From contig DASZNF010000015.1 of NCBI GenBank assembly GCA_035551355.1, positions 1 through 52,099 on the forward strand: a stretch of DNA of 52,099 nt. Direction: 5' to 3'. Source of the stretch: DATATV01 sp035551355. Its GTDB lineage: Bacteria > Actinomycetota > Actinomycetes > Mycobacteriales > Pseudonocardiaceae. The notes beneath the pieces were generated by a model. It ran no database searches. It had not been told where the DNA came from and was given only the letters and a program-made list of their open reading frames with translations. The position numbers were made by a program, and so were the translations under genes. This document shows, in pieces, positions 7,289 through 14,881 of this stretch (position 1 is the first letter of the stretch; every line of letters starts with the position of its first letter).

Positions 7289-8127
7289 GCACACCCGAAC
7301 CGACCGTCCGGAAGATCCAGTCCGGCCCGGTCGCGTTGTCCGTGGCCGAGCACGTCGGCACGGAGCGGCACGACACTCCGGTGCTGCTCATCCACGGCTG
7401 GCCCGACTCCGGGTATCTGTGGCGGCATCAGGTGGATTTCCTTGTCCGGCAGGGGTTCCGGGTGATCGTGCCGGATCTGCGCGGGTTCGGCGCGTCCGAA
7501 AGGCCAAGCGAGGCGGCCGACTACGCGATCGGCAAATCGGTCGCGGACATGACCACGATCCTCGACGCCGTAGGGGTCTCCGCGGCACACGTGGTCGGAC
7601 ACGACTGGGGTGCGGTGGTGGCCTGGAGCCTGGCCGCCACCCAGCCGGACCGGGTGCGCACGCTCACCGCGCTGTCCGTGCCACACCCGGGCGCGCGGCG
7701 CACCCTTCGCCAGTCGGAAATGGCCTGGTACCAGCTGTTCTTCCAGTTCGAGGGCGTCGCCGAGGCCACCATCCAGGCCGACGACTTTGCCTGGTTGCGC
7801 TGGCTGATGCGCGGCGGCGAGGGCGATTTCGACCGCTATGTCGTGGATCTGGCCCGGCCGGGCGCGCTGACCGCGTCGTTGAACTGGTACCGGGCCAATC
7901 TCGCGCCCCGGCCGCCGGGCAGCGCGCCGCGGCTGCCCGCGGTCGCCGCGCCGACCATGGGGATCTGGTCCGACGGCGACCACTTCCTGGACGGCGAGCG
8001 AATGGCCGCGTCGGGCGAGTTCGTCATCGGAAAGTGGCGGCACGAGGTGATTTCCGGGGCCAGCCACTGGATTCCGGTGGACGCGCCGGACCGGCTCAAC
8101 GAACTGCTCGGCGACTGGCTGAGCTGA
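7285..8127 (+). CDS. Alpha/beta hydrolase, epoxide hydrolase-like
   Basis: Alpha/beta hydrolase of 280 residues. The HGWPDSGYLW oxyanion segment (residues 37-46) and the nucleophile elbow VGHDWGA, with Asp107 in place of serine, are typical of soluble epoxide hydrolases and haloalkane dehalogenases. The late acid lies near DGDHF and the histidine in ASHWI. The reaction is probably addition of water to an epoxide in the cytoplasm. Translation is coupled to the flavin enzyme by an ATGA overlap. A dehalogenase activity is less likely given the partner gene. Confidence 0.88.
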   Translation: MSTPEPTVRKIQSGPVALSVAEHVGTERHDTPVLLIHGWPDSGYLWRHQVDFLVRQGFRVIVPDLRGFGASERPSEAADYAIGKSVADMTTILDAVGVSAAHVVGHDWGAVVAWSLAATQPDRVRTLTALSVPHPGARRTLRQSEMAWYQLFFQFEGVAEATIQADDFAWLRWLMRGGEGDFDRYVVDLARPGALTASLNWYRANLAPRPPGSAPRLPAVAAPTMGIWSDGDHFLDGERMAASGEFVIGKWRHEVISGASHWIPVDAPDRLNELLGDWLS

Positions 8128-8190
8128 GCGGCCCGGCGCGGAACCGACCAGTCCTGGGACAGGGTTGTTGTTTCCTCGGGTGACCCGATC

Positions 8191-8646
8191 TCAGGCTGGG
8201 CTGGTCGTCGGCGTCGTCGGCGGCTGACTGGGGTGCGTCGCGGGCGCGTTGATCCGGGTCGCGGTGATCGTGGCGCCGCTGAGCGTGCCGGTCACCCGGA
8301 TCGTCTCGCCCACCGTGAACTGCTGCGCGGTGGCCGGGCTCGCGGCCGTGCCGAACCTGGTCGAGCCGGTGATCGTCACGGTGATGTTCTCGCCCGCCTT
8401 GGTGGTCACCACCCAGGAATCCCCGCTCTGCGTGGTGATCCGCCCGCTGACCCCGTTGTCCTTGCTGCGGTTGCCGTTGCCGTGCGGGGCGCTGCTCGAA
8501 CTGGGCGCGCTGCTGGCCGACGGACTGGGCGACAGCGACAAGCTCGACGTGTCGCTGCCACAGGCCGCCACCCCCAGCCCGATACCCGCGCAGGCCAACG
8601 CGGCCACGCCGAATCGCAGCACCCGGACTCCTGCCTTCGCCATCAT
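8191..8646 (-). CDS. DUF5666-type secreted lipoprotein
   Basis: Protein of 151 residues with an N-terminal signal peptide (AALACAGIGLGVAAC) ending in a lipobox whose cysteine would be lipidated. A Ser/Pro linker follows, then one beta-rich domain (VSGRITTQSGDSWVVTT ... TQFTVGETIRVTG-like pattern) typical of DUF5666, and a Pro/Thr tail. Function of the domain is unknown; some members bind cations or sit on the cell surface. It lies 93 bases downstream of the LexA-like gene on the same strand. GAAAGGG before the first of two ATGs supports the start at 8646. Confidence 0.8.
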   Translation of the reverse strand: MMAKAGVRVLRFGVAALACAGIGLGVAACGSDTSSLSLSPSPSASSAPSSSSAPHGNGNRSKDNGVSGRITTQSGDSWVVTTKAGENITVTITGSTRFGTAASPATAQQFTVGETIRVTGTLSGATITATRINAPATHPSQPPTTPTTSPA

Positions 8647-8739
8647 CGAAAACCCTTTCGCGGTGCGGCTGTCTGGCAGTGGTGTGGACGTGCCGGGTCG
8701 TTTCCGCGTTGGCCGGGCGGGGGAGTCTTCAGCGGACCT

Positions 8740-9438
8740 TCAGACGCTGCGCAGCACCGAGACCACGGTGCCCAGCACGACCGCGCGGTCGCCGTCGATG
8801 ACCTGGTAGTCCGGGTTGCGCGGCTCCAGGTACACGTGCCCGTTGCGCTTGCGGTACACCTTCACGGTGGCCTCGTCGTCGATCATCGCGGCCACGATCT
8901 GGCCGGAGTGCGCCTCGGACTGCTGGCGCACCACCACGATGTCGCCGTCGCAGATCGCCGCGTCGATCATGGAATTACCGCGCACCCGCAGCCCGAACAC
9001 GGTGCCCCGGCCGGTCAGTTCGCGGGGCAGGCTCAGCATGTCGTCGACGTGCTGCTCGGCCGCGATCGGCACACCGGCGGCGATGTCGCCGACCACCGGC
9101 ACACTCACCGAGTTCTCGGCTTCCCGGGGCGCGGTCTCCTGCAGGAACAGCCGCACGTCGATCGGTCGGGACATGGTATCGCTGCGGCGCAGAAAACCCT
9201 TGTCCTCCAAGCTGGTCAGGTGCTTGGACACCGAGGAGGAGGACCGCAGGCCGACCGCGTCGCCGATCTGCCGGGTGCTCGGCGAGTACCCGTAGCGGAC
9301 CACGTAGTCCCGGATGGTGGCCAGGATGCGCTGCTGGCGCTCCGGCAGGGTCGTGGTGTCCAGGTAGTCGAAAGCGTCGTCGTAGGCGGTCACCCGGGAA
9401 ATCATAAGGGCGGGCACGGATTCACCCGGCACCGACAT
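8740..9438 (-). CDS. LexA-type SOS repressor (LexA or a LexA paralogue)
   Basis: Protein of 232 residues: a winged helix at about residues 30-98 (ERQQRILATIRDYVV, SPSTRQIGDAVGL) and an S24 self-cleaving domain at about 115-232. The cleavage bond Ala121-Gly122 (DIAAGVP), nucleophile Ser156 (GNSM) and Lys193 (ATVKVY) are all present, so RecA-stimulated autocleavage is expected. I see no CGAAC-N4-GTTCG-like SOS box just upstream, which is unusual because lexA normally represses itself. It may be a paralogue with another target set. An internal ATG at 9405 is an alternative start. Confidence 0.85.
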   Translation of the reverse strand: MSVPGESVPALMISRVTAYDDAFDYLDTTTLPERQQRILATIRDYVVRYGYSPSTRQIGDAVGLRSSSSVSKHLTSLEDKGFLRRSDTMSRPIDVRLFLQETAPREAENSVSVPVVGDIAAGVPIAAEQHVDDMLSLPRELTGRGTVFGLRVRGNSMIDAAICDGDIVVVRQQSEAHSGQIVAAMIDDEATVKVYRKRNGHVYLEPRNPDYQVIDGDRAVVLGTVVSVLRSV

Positions 9439-9463
9439 GCCTGGTCAGCCCGGTGTCCACTGT

Positions 9464-9652
9464 TCAGGGGACGAGTACCGTGCGCTGGTCGCTTCCGGTG
9501 TCCCGCCAGGCCGCTTCGACCTCGGTCAGCGGCACGGCGCGGGCGTCGATCGTGCAGGCGCCCTTGTCGATCTCGGCGGCCGGCGCGGGCAGTTCGGTGA
9601 GAATGTCCTTGAGGTGCGCCTGGCGGCCCTCCTCGATCTCGAAGGTATCGGA
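9464..9652 (-). pseudogene. C-terminal remnant of a zinc-type alcohol dehydrogenase/quinone oxidoreductase
   Basis: About 62 codons of high-GC3 coding sequence end in PLTEVEAAW, then SDQRTVLVP and a stop, matching the C-terminus of MDR-family NADP-dependent dehydrogenases (the segment that re-enters the catalytic domain). The Rossmann fold and zinc sites are missing, and no start codon is near the 5' edge, where the SRPBCC gene begins on the other strand. It is a 3' stub of a deleted gene and ends 25 bases upstream of the LexA-type gene. Confidence 0.6.
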
Positions 9653-9696
9653 GTGATCTGAGTAATTCGGTGGGCGTTTCGGGCCAGAATGGCGGC

Positions 9697-10122
9697 ATGC
9701 GATACCACACCACCGTGGCCATCCCGGTGCCCGCCGCGCGGGCCTGGCAGACCCTGGCCGCGATCCCGGACTGGCCGAACTGGACGCCGACGGTCACCGC
9801 GATCGCCGTCGACGGAGCTCCTGGAGCTGCGCCCGAGGTGGGGTGGGCGGTGACCATCAAGCAGCCGGGGCGGGGCGCGGTCGAGTACCGGATCGACGTG
9901 GTCGAGCCGGGACGGCGATTCCGTTGGGGCAACGCGAAGTTCGGGGTGCGGCAGTCGGCGGACCACGTGGTCGTGCCGGACGGGGAGCAGGCCTGCACGG
10001 TGGAGCTGACCTTCGCCATGGAGGGTCCGCTCGGTGGGCTGCTGGGGGCGCTGGGCGCGGGCAAGATCCGGCAGATGGTGGACGCGGAGGCGAACGCGCT
10101 GCGCGAACACCTGGCGCCGTAG
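9697..10122 (+). CDS. SRPBCC-family (START/Bet v1-like) protein
   Basis: Protein of 141 residues with the polyketide cyclase/dehydrase pattern: an N-terminal VAIPVPAARAWQTLAAI strand-helix, the PDWPNWTPTV loop, a central sheet, and a long C-terminal helix (RQMVDAEANALREHL). These proteins bind hydrophobic ligands in a central cavity, either as enzymes or as carriers. I prefer the ATG at 9697 (MRYHTT) over the GTG at 9670, because the strand begins there. It is not in an operon; downstream is the repeat-rich interval. Confidence 0.8.
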   Translation: MRYHTTVAIPVPAARAWQTLAAIPDWPNWTPTVTAIAVDGAPGAAPEVGWAVTIKQPGRGAVEYRIDVVEPGRRFRWGNAKFGVRQSADHVVVPDGEQACTVELTFAMEGPLGGLLGALGAGKIRQMVDAEANALREHLAP

Positions 10123-10178
10123 GGCTGAGCGGGCCGCGCACCTGTGCCGCCGAGCCGCGCGGTGGGCCTCGCCGCGCG

Positions 10179-10217
10179 CTTGCGCATCTGTCTTGCGGAT
10201 CTGCCTTGCGGGTCTGA
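10179..10217. repeat. 13-bp tandem repeat, three copies
   Basis: Three adjacent copies of CTTGCGSRTCTGN occupy 10179-10191, 10192-10204 and 10205-10217, with one to three differences between copies. This is the first of four tandem repeats in the gene-free interval 10123-10623, which lies between a + gene and a convergent - gene. Confidence 0.8.
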
Positions 10218-10310
10218 GCCGCGCGCTTGCGGGGAATCGGCGCCGACGACACGTTGTGCACGTGCCGCCGGCGCCGAGGTTCCTGCCTGCCGCGTAACGG
10301 AAGTCAGCCG

Positions 10311-10383
10311 GTGACGGGACGCGGGCGGAGCCGGGCGACTCGGGCGGTGACGGGGACGCGAAAGGAGCCAGGCGACTCGGGCG
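10311..10383. repeat. Tandem duplication of a 36/37-bp unit
   Basis: Two adjacent units, 10311-10346 and 10347-10383, start with GTGACGGG and end with GGCGACTCGGGCG, and differ at only a few internal positions and one inserted base. No coding role is apparent. Confidence 0.75.
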
Positions 10384-10404
10384 CGGGATATGTGTGTTGC
10401 GAAT

Positions 10405-10439
10405 TTGCGGGGCGCGCAAAACTTGCGGGCCGCGCAAAA
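10405..10439. repeat. Two 17-bp palindromic direct repeats
   Basis: TTGCGGGGCGCGCAAAA (10405-10421) and TTGCGGGCCGCGCAAAA (10423-10439) differ at one base and are separated by one C. Each contains the inverted arms TTGCG/CGCAA, so each could be a protein site or a small hairpin. Confidence 0.75.
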
Positions 10440-10461
10440 TGAAAATTACTATGCTCCATCT

Positions 10462-10510
10462 GCGCAGGGCGCAGGGCGCAGGGCGCAGGGCGCAGGGCGC
10501 AGGGCGCAGC
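10462..10510. repeat. Heptamer tandem repeat, seven copies
   Basis: Six exact copies of GCGCAGG and a seventh reading GCGCAGC fill 10462-10510. A 7-base unit would shift frame if copy number changed inside a gene, but I see no convincing gene across it. The rest of 10123-10623 holds no gene that I can support. Confidence 0.85.
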
Positions 10511-10623
10511 TGGGCGCGCTCGGGCGGATGCCGCTGCTGGGCCGAATACGGAAACAGGCGCTGATCCGGGCCGGAAGCAACAGCTGAGCCGCGCGCGGAT
10601 ACGGGCGCTGAGCTGCGGGTGGA

Positions 10624-11409
10624 CTACCGGTTCTGCCAGACCGGCGGGCGCTTGTCCAGGAACGCCTGCATGCCCTCCTGCGCGTCGCAGGTCATCGCGT
10701 TGGTCGCCATCACCTCGCGCATCCGCTCGTAGGCCTGCGGCTGCGGGAGGTCGATCTGTTCGTAGAACGCCTGTTTGCCGATCTTGAGCGTCAGCGGGCT
10801 CGCCGTCGCGATCTGCTCGGCCAGCTCCCAGGTGCGCTCGGCCAGCCGCTCGGCCGGCACCACCTCGTTGATCAGACCCCAGTCGGCCGCGGTGGCCGCG
10901 TCGATGGGCGCGCCGGTCATCAGCATCTGCAGGCTGCGCTTACGCCCGATGGCCCGGCTGAGCGCGACCGACGGCGTGGAGCAGAACAGGCCGATCTTCA
11001 CCCCGGGCGTGGCGAACACGGCATTCGACGAGGCCACGGCCAGGTCGCAGGCGGCCACCAGCTGGCAACCGGCCGCGTACGCCGCGCCCTGCACCGAGGC
11101 GATCACCGGCTGCGGCACCTCCACGATCGCTTCCATCAGCTCGGTGCACACCCGGAACACCTCGCGTTCGTGCTCGAGCGTGCGGTCCACCATCTCGCGC
11201 AGATCGTGACCGGCCGAGAAGGCCGGACCGTTGGCGCGCACCACGATCGCGCCCACGTCCGGCGTGGCCGACAACTCGCGCAGGCCGTTGGTCAGCTCGG
11301 TCATCATGGCCACGGACAACGGGTTGCGTTGCGCCGGCCGGTCGAGCACCAGCACCCCGGCCCGGCCGTGCCGTTCCAGGTTGATGTGTTCGGTGATGGC
11401 GGTGGACAT
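10624..11409 (-). CDS. Enoyl-CoA hydratase/isomerase family protein, ECHDC3-like
   Basis: Crotonase-fold protein of 261 residues. The CoA-binding segment FSAGHDL (64-70) and the helix-sheet core are intact. Both positions that normally hold the catalytic glutamates differ: Gln116 in AAGCQL and Gly136 in TPGVKIGLF. The same AAGCQL and TPGV...GIFCSTP pattern characterises eukaryotic ECHDC3 and its bacterial relatives, which probably are not true hydratases. I chose the ATG at 11409, preceded by GAAGGGAG; longer frames cover the divergent promoter. The next gene on the + strand starts 232 bases away. Confidence 0.88.
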   Translation of the reverse strand: MSTAITEHINLERHGRAGVLVLDRPAQRNPLSVAMMTELTNGLRELSATPDVGAIVVRANGPAFSAGHDLREMVDRTLEHEREVFRVCTELMEAIVEVPQPVIASVQGAAYAAGCQLVAACDLAVASSNAVFATPGVKIGLFCSTPSVALSRAIGRKRSLQMLMTGAPIDAATAADWGLINEVVPAERLAERTWELAEQIATASPLTLKIGKQAFYEQIDLPQPQAYERMREVMATNAMTCDAQEGMQAFLDKRPPVWQNR

Positions 11410-11641
11410 GGCCGCTCCCTTCGGGACACAGCTGGGCAGTTCACAGACCTCCAGACTGACTGTTCGCGGGCGTCGGGGCGAGTCCATCGGACGAGGCGGT
11501 AGGGTGATGTTGGGCATGCTGGATGCCACCGGGTCCGCGGGAAGGGTCAAACCCACCAGACAATTCACGGCCGGGAAGTGCCTGTCGCTCACCTCCTTTC
11601 GGCCTGCTCAGCGGACCGCAGGCGGATACGAGGAGGTCGCC

Positions 11642-12925
11642 GTGCCGACTGTGCCGTTGCCCGAGAATCCCGACCTGGACCAGCTGAAAAAGCAGGCCAA
11701 ACTGCTGCTCCGCGCGGTGCGCGAGGGCCATCCGAAAGCGCTCGCGCTGGTCGCCGAGCAGCATCGCGACGCGGACCTCGCGGCCTTCACGCTGGCCGCG
11801 GCGCAGTTCGTGCTCGCTCGCAGCTACGGGTTCGCCAGCTGGCCCAAGCTGCGTCAGCACGTCGAGGGGCTGGAGCCAGGGCCCGGCCCGGCGCCGGAGG
11901 GCCTGCGGGTGCTCACTCCGGCCAATCGGTATCACCTACGGACGGGCTGGGCCGACGCGGATGATCTGCGGCGGGTGGCCGCAGCTTGTCCGGAGCTGGC
12001 TGATGCGCCGCCGTTGTCGACCGTGCACTACAACGGTGTCCGGGTGCTTGTGCTCGGCACGCCGGATGGGCCGCGATTCTGCGAGCTCACGCCGACCGGC
12101 ATCGCGATTTCCGGTGCGGTGAAAGGCGAATCGACCGCGCGAGCCACGCTGGTGTTCCACACCGCGCTGGGCACGCTGGCCGGGATGGTCGCGCCGGAGG
12201 TGCGCAGCCTGTCGCTGGAGCGGCCGGCGGATCTGCTGGCCCGGGAGCGGGTCGTGCTGCACGACGGGGTTTTCGTTGTGCCCAATGCGTTTCCGGTGAC
12301 CGATGCCGGTCTCGTGTTCCGGTTCGACGGCAGCCGGACGGGCGAGATCATTGCCGCAACAGCGTTTCCCGATCGAGCGGTGCGGCGGGTGGATCGGCCC
12401 GCTCCGGCTGCTGAGCGGGCTTCGGTTGGGGCCCAACGGCTTGCCGCTGCCATCGCCACGGCTGACGCGCCGCCGGTGGTCGACCCGGACCAGTGGACGC
12501 CCGGGGTGCACCGGGAACTGACCGGCAGCGAGTGCCTGCAACTGGGGCGGTACGGGAATCTGCTGGGCTGGCACTGGATCGGGGCCGAGGAGGACAGCGG
12601 TCTGTACGTGTTCGACTTCGGGCCGCAGCAGGGGCCGGTGCGCTCGTTCGCCCTCGTCGGCGCGAGCATCTCGGCGACCCGGATGTACTACGACTTCCAG
12701 GACGGCAGCAGTGGCACCGTTGCGGTGCTGGGGCTGGTCAACGATCCACGGGTTGCCTCGATCGCGTTGCGGCGCAACGGAAATCCGGATGCCGAGGCGA
12801 GCGTCGAGGGTGGCACCTTCGTGATCGCCGGGGCGAGCGCCTCGGGCGACCGGGGTGCGGTGCTGGTGGCGCGGGACGGGGACGGGCGGGTGCTGGAGGA
12901 ACTGCCCTGGCGGCTCACCAGCTGA
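11642..12925 (+). CDS. Ankyrin-associated N-terminal domain protein of unknown function
   Basis: Protein of 427 residues. The first 75 residues (LPENPDLDQLKKQAKLLLRA ... LARSYGFASWPKLRQHVE) match the helical leader found in front of ankyrin repeats in many actinobacterial proteins. Here no ankyrin repeats follow. The remaining 350 residues are beta-rich, with no family I recognise; the C-terminal half (from about DPDQWTPGVHRELTG) may be a separate domain. No signal peptide or membrane segment is visible, so it is probably cytoplasmic. GTG at 11642 follows GAGGAGG with good spacing. It converges on the DUF1801 gene, 39 bases away. Confidence 0.75.
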   Translation: MPTVPLPENPDLDQLKKQAKLLLRAVREGHPKALALVAEQHRDADLAAFTLAAAQFVLARSYGFASWPKLRQHVEGLEPGPGPAPEGLRVLTPANRYHLRTGWADADDLRRVAAACPELADAPPLSTVHYNGVRVLVLGTPDGPRFCELTPTGIAISGAVKGESTARATLVFHTALGTLAGMVAPEVRSLSLERPADLLARERVVLHDGVFVVPNAFPVTDAGLVFRFDGSRTGEIIAATAFPDRAVRRVDRPAPAAERASVGAQRLAAAIATADAPPVVDPDQWTPGVHRELTGSECLQLGRYGNLLGWHWIGAEEDSGLYVFDFGPQQGPVRSFALVGASISATRMYYDFQDGSSGTVAVLGLVNDPRVASIALRRNGNPDAEASVEGGTFVIAGASASGDRGAVLVARDGDGRVLEELPWRLTS

Positions 12926-12964
12926 TCGCGCGACGGGCTGTCGAGCGGCCGGCCAGCGCATCGG

Positions 12965-13360
12965 TCATTCGGTCAGGGCCGGGCGGATCAGGTCGAGGAA
13001 CTCGGCGTCGCTGATGTCGGCCGCGTCCTCGGGGCGCAGCCGGATCGTGCCGGTGCTGGTGCGCAGCTTGGGATGCCGATCGAGGAAGCCGCCGTCGTTT
13101 TCGCGTCGCCAGCCGTAGAGCGAGACGCCGTGCCGCCACACCCCGAGGTGCAGCCTGCGCTTGCCGGATCGGTAGGTGGGCATGCCGTAGGCGAGAACCA
13201 CGGCCGCCTTGGGGTCGGCCCGGCGGATCAGCGCGTGCAGGCGGTCGAACAGCGGGCGGTGCTCAGCCGGGATGGCGGCGATGTAGTCACGCACCGTGGC
13301 GTCGAGGTGCTCGTCGAGCGGGTCGGTGGGTCTGTTGCCGGGTTTGTTGTCGAGCGACAT
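12965..13360 (-). CDS. DUF1801 (YdhG-like) domain protein
   Basis: Cytoplasmic protein of 131 residues with the DUF1801 pattern: a leading helix (YIAAIPAEHRPLFDRLHALI), a strand AVVLAYGMPTYRSG and a C-terminal TIRLRPEDAADI. The family is structurally related to YdhG/frataxin-like folds; its biochemical role is not established. The ATG at 13360 has GAGGAGG five bases upstream and is preferred to an upstream ATG at 13429. The gene is divergent from the hydrolase at 13504. Confidence 0.82.
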   Translation of the reverse strand: MSLDNKPGNRPTDPLDEHLDATVRDYIAAIPAEHRPLFDRLHALIRRADPKAAVVLAYGMPTYRSGKRRLHLGVWRHGVSLYGWRRENDGGFLDRHPKLRTSTGTIRLRPEDAADISDAEFLDLIRPALTE

Positions 13361-13503
13361 GTCGGCCTCCTCGGTTCGATAGAACTCTGCCACTGATGCT
13401 GAAGTCGCGTTATGAGAGATCACTTGCATGATGAGTGCGAGACGGCTACATTCATGCGAGTCAGCTCTTACGAAGAGCGTCGCGAGACCAAGGAGTTCTC
13501 CCC

Positions 13504-14316
13504 ATGACCGTCCCCGCTGCCACCTCCCGCACCTTCGACCTGGGTGACGAGCTCACCGTGACCGTGGACGAGCGCGGCGACACCGACCAGCGCACCGGGA
13601 TGCTGGTGCTGCACGGCGGCGCCGGGCCGCGCTCGGTGGCCGGGCTGTCGGCCACGCTGGCCGAACACAACCGCGTGCTCACCCCGACCCACCCCGGCTT
13701 CGACGGCACGCCCCGGGCCGCCTGGTGCGACACCATCGCCGACCTCGCGGTCACCTACCTGGACCTGATCGACGAGCTGGGCTTGACCCGGGTGCTGGTG
13801 CTGGGCAGCTCGATCGGCGGCTGGATCGCCAGCGAGATGGCCACCCGGGACATCCACCAGCGACTGTCCGGTGTGGTGCTGCTCAACGCGGTCGGCATCC
13901 GGCCCGACGACAGCCAGGACATGACCGACACCCGGACCATCACGCCGGTGCGGATGGGCGAGCTGGCCTTCCACAACCCGGCGCTGCGGCCCAATCCGGC
14001 CGAGATGTCCGAAGACCAGCGCGCCGCGCAGCTGGCCAACCAGGAAACCCTTGCGCTGTACGGGGGAGAGTCGTTCCTGTTCGACCCCAAGCTGCGCCGC
14101 CGGGTGCGCCGGATCGACCTGCCGGTGCTGGCCGTGTGGGGTCTGGCCGACGGCGTCGCCACCGAACGCTACGGCCGCACCTTCGCCGGCGCGTTTCCGC
14201 GCGGCCAGTTCGCGCCGATCCCGGACGCCGCGCATTTCCCGCACCTTGAGCAGCCCGGCCCGACCCTGGCCGCCATCGACACCTTCATCCGGAACGAGAT
14301 CAAGCCGGTCGGCTGA
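13504..14316 (+). CDS. Alpha/beta hydrolase
   Basis: Serine hydrolase of 270 residues. HGGAGPRS (37-44) forms the oxyanion hole, the nucleophile elbow is GSSIGGW with Ser103, and the late histidine is in DAAHFPHLEQP. It resembles C-C bond or ester hydrolases of the MhpC type, but the substrate is unknown. AAGGAG precedes the ATG. It stands alone, divergent from the DUF1801 gene, with the MerR regulator following 112 bases downstream under its own promoter. Confidence 0.88.
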   Translation: MTVPAATSRTFDLGDELTVTVDERGDTDQRTGMLVLHGGAGPRSVAGLSATLAEHNRVLTPTHPGFDGTPRAAWCDTIADLAVTYLDLIDELGLTRVLVLGSSIGGWIASEMATRDIHQRLSGVVLLNAVGIRPDDSQDMTDTRTITPVRMGELAFHNPALRPNPAEMSEDQRAAQLANQETLALYGGESFLFDPKLRRRVRRIDLPVLAVWGLADGVATERYGRTFAGAFPRGQFAPIPDAAHFPHLEQPGPTLAAIDTFIRNEIKPVG

Positions 14317-14390
14317 AATCCTCCCGCCCGCCGCGGTCGCCGCCTCGCGCGGTCGGCCGCGGCGGAGGCGTGTCCGGGGAAAATCCGGGG

Positions 14391-14422
14391 TTGACTCTGG
14401 AGTCGACTCCAAGTTCTAGCGT
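14391..14422 (+). promoter_or_regulatory. MerR-type promoter with dyad operator
   Basis: TTGACT at 14391-14396 is a good -35. A perfect 12-bp dyad GGAGTCGACTCC at 14399-14410 fills the spacer. A -10 candidate, CTAGCG or TAGCGT (14416-14422), leaves a long 19-20 bp spacer, the hallmark of MerR-activated promoters. Transcription from it would begin at or within a base or two of the MerR ATG (14429), so the mRNA is probably leaderless. Confidence 0.75.
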
Positions 14423-14428
14423 GGAGTC

Positions 14429-14875
14429 ATGCGGGCGAACACGATCACGGGCGGGTTGACGGTGACGCAGGTGGCCGCGCGGGCCGGGGTGCGGCCGGAC
14501 ACCGTCCGCTACTACGAACGCGTCGGGTTGCTGCCCGCGCCGGCCCGGACCAGCGGCAGTCACCGCCGCTACGACGAGACGATCGTCGAGCGACTGCACT
14601 TCATCCGCAGCGCCCAACGGCTCGGACTCACCCTGGCCGAGGTCGGTGCGCTGCTCGCGGTGCGGGACACCGGGGCCTGCCCCTGCGCCGACGCCGAACA
14701 CCTGCTGCGTGGCCACCTCGACGAGATCGACGCCGAGATGACCCGGCTGGCCGCACTCCGGGCCGACGTGGTGGCAATGCTGGCCGCCATGCCCAGCCCG
14801 GACCGGCCGGAGGGGAGCACCGACCTGTGGTGCCCGCCCGTGGCCGGACTGGCCGACACCGGCGAGAGGAGGTGA
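14429..14875 (+). CDS. MerR-family metal- or redox-responsive regulator
   Basis: Regulator of 148 residues. The winged HTH spans about residues 10-80 (VTQVAARAGVRPDTVRYYER, GSHRRYD). A dimerisation helix follows, and the effector loop has CPC (GACPCADAEHLL, about residues 88-99), like the metal-binding loop of CueR/ZntR-type proteins, plus another cysteine in DLWCPP near the end. It would twist its long-spacer promoter open when metal binds. The promoter just upstream indicates autoregulation. A 16-residue cysteine-rich peptide follows seven bases after the stop, so its most likely target is its own two-gene unit. Confidence 0.88.
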   Translation: MRANTITGGLTVTQVAARAGVRPDTVRYYERVGLLPAPARTSGSHRRYDETIVERLHFIRSAQRLGLTLAEVGALLAVRDTGACPCADAEHLLRGHLDEIDAEMTRLAALRADVVAMLAAMPSPDRPEGSTDLWCPPVAGLADTGERR

Positions 14876-14881
14876 GTCCGG

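Noticed and set aside
5762..7294. Continuation of the ATPase remnant frame through the whole antisense of the flavin oxidoreductase
   Set aside because: Only the last 86 codons resemble a protein family. The rest is a shadow of the + strand gene.
10462..10510. Phase-variation tract inside a coding gene
   Set aside because: The 65-codon frame crossing the heptamers (10390-10587) has no plausible ribosome-binding site or protein-like composition outside the repeat.
10179..10510. CRISPR array
   Set aside because: Units are contiguous tandem copies of 7 to 37 bases without unique spacers, and no cas gene is present.
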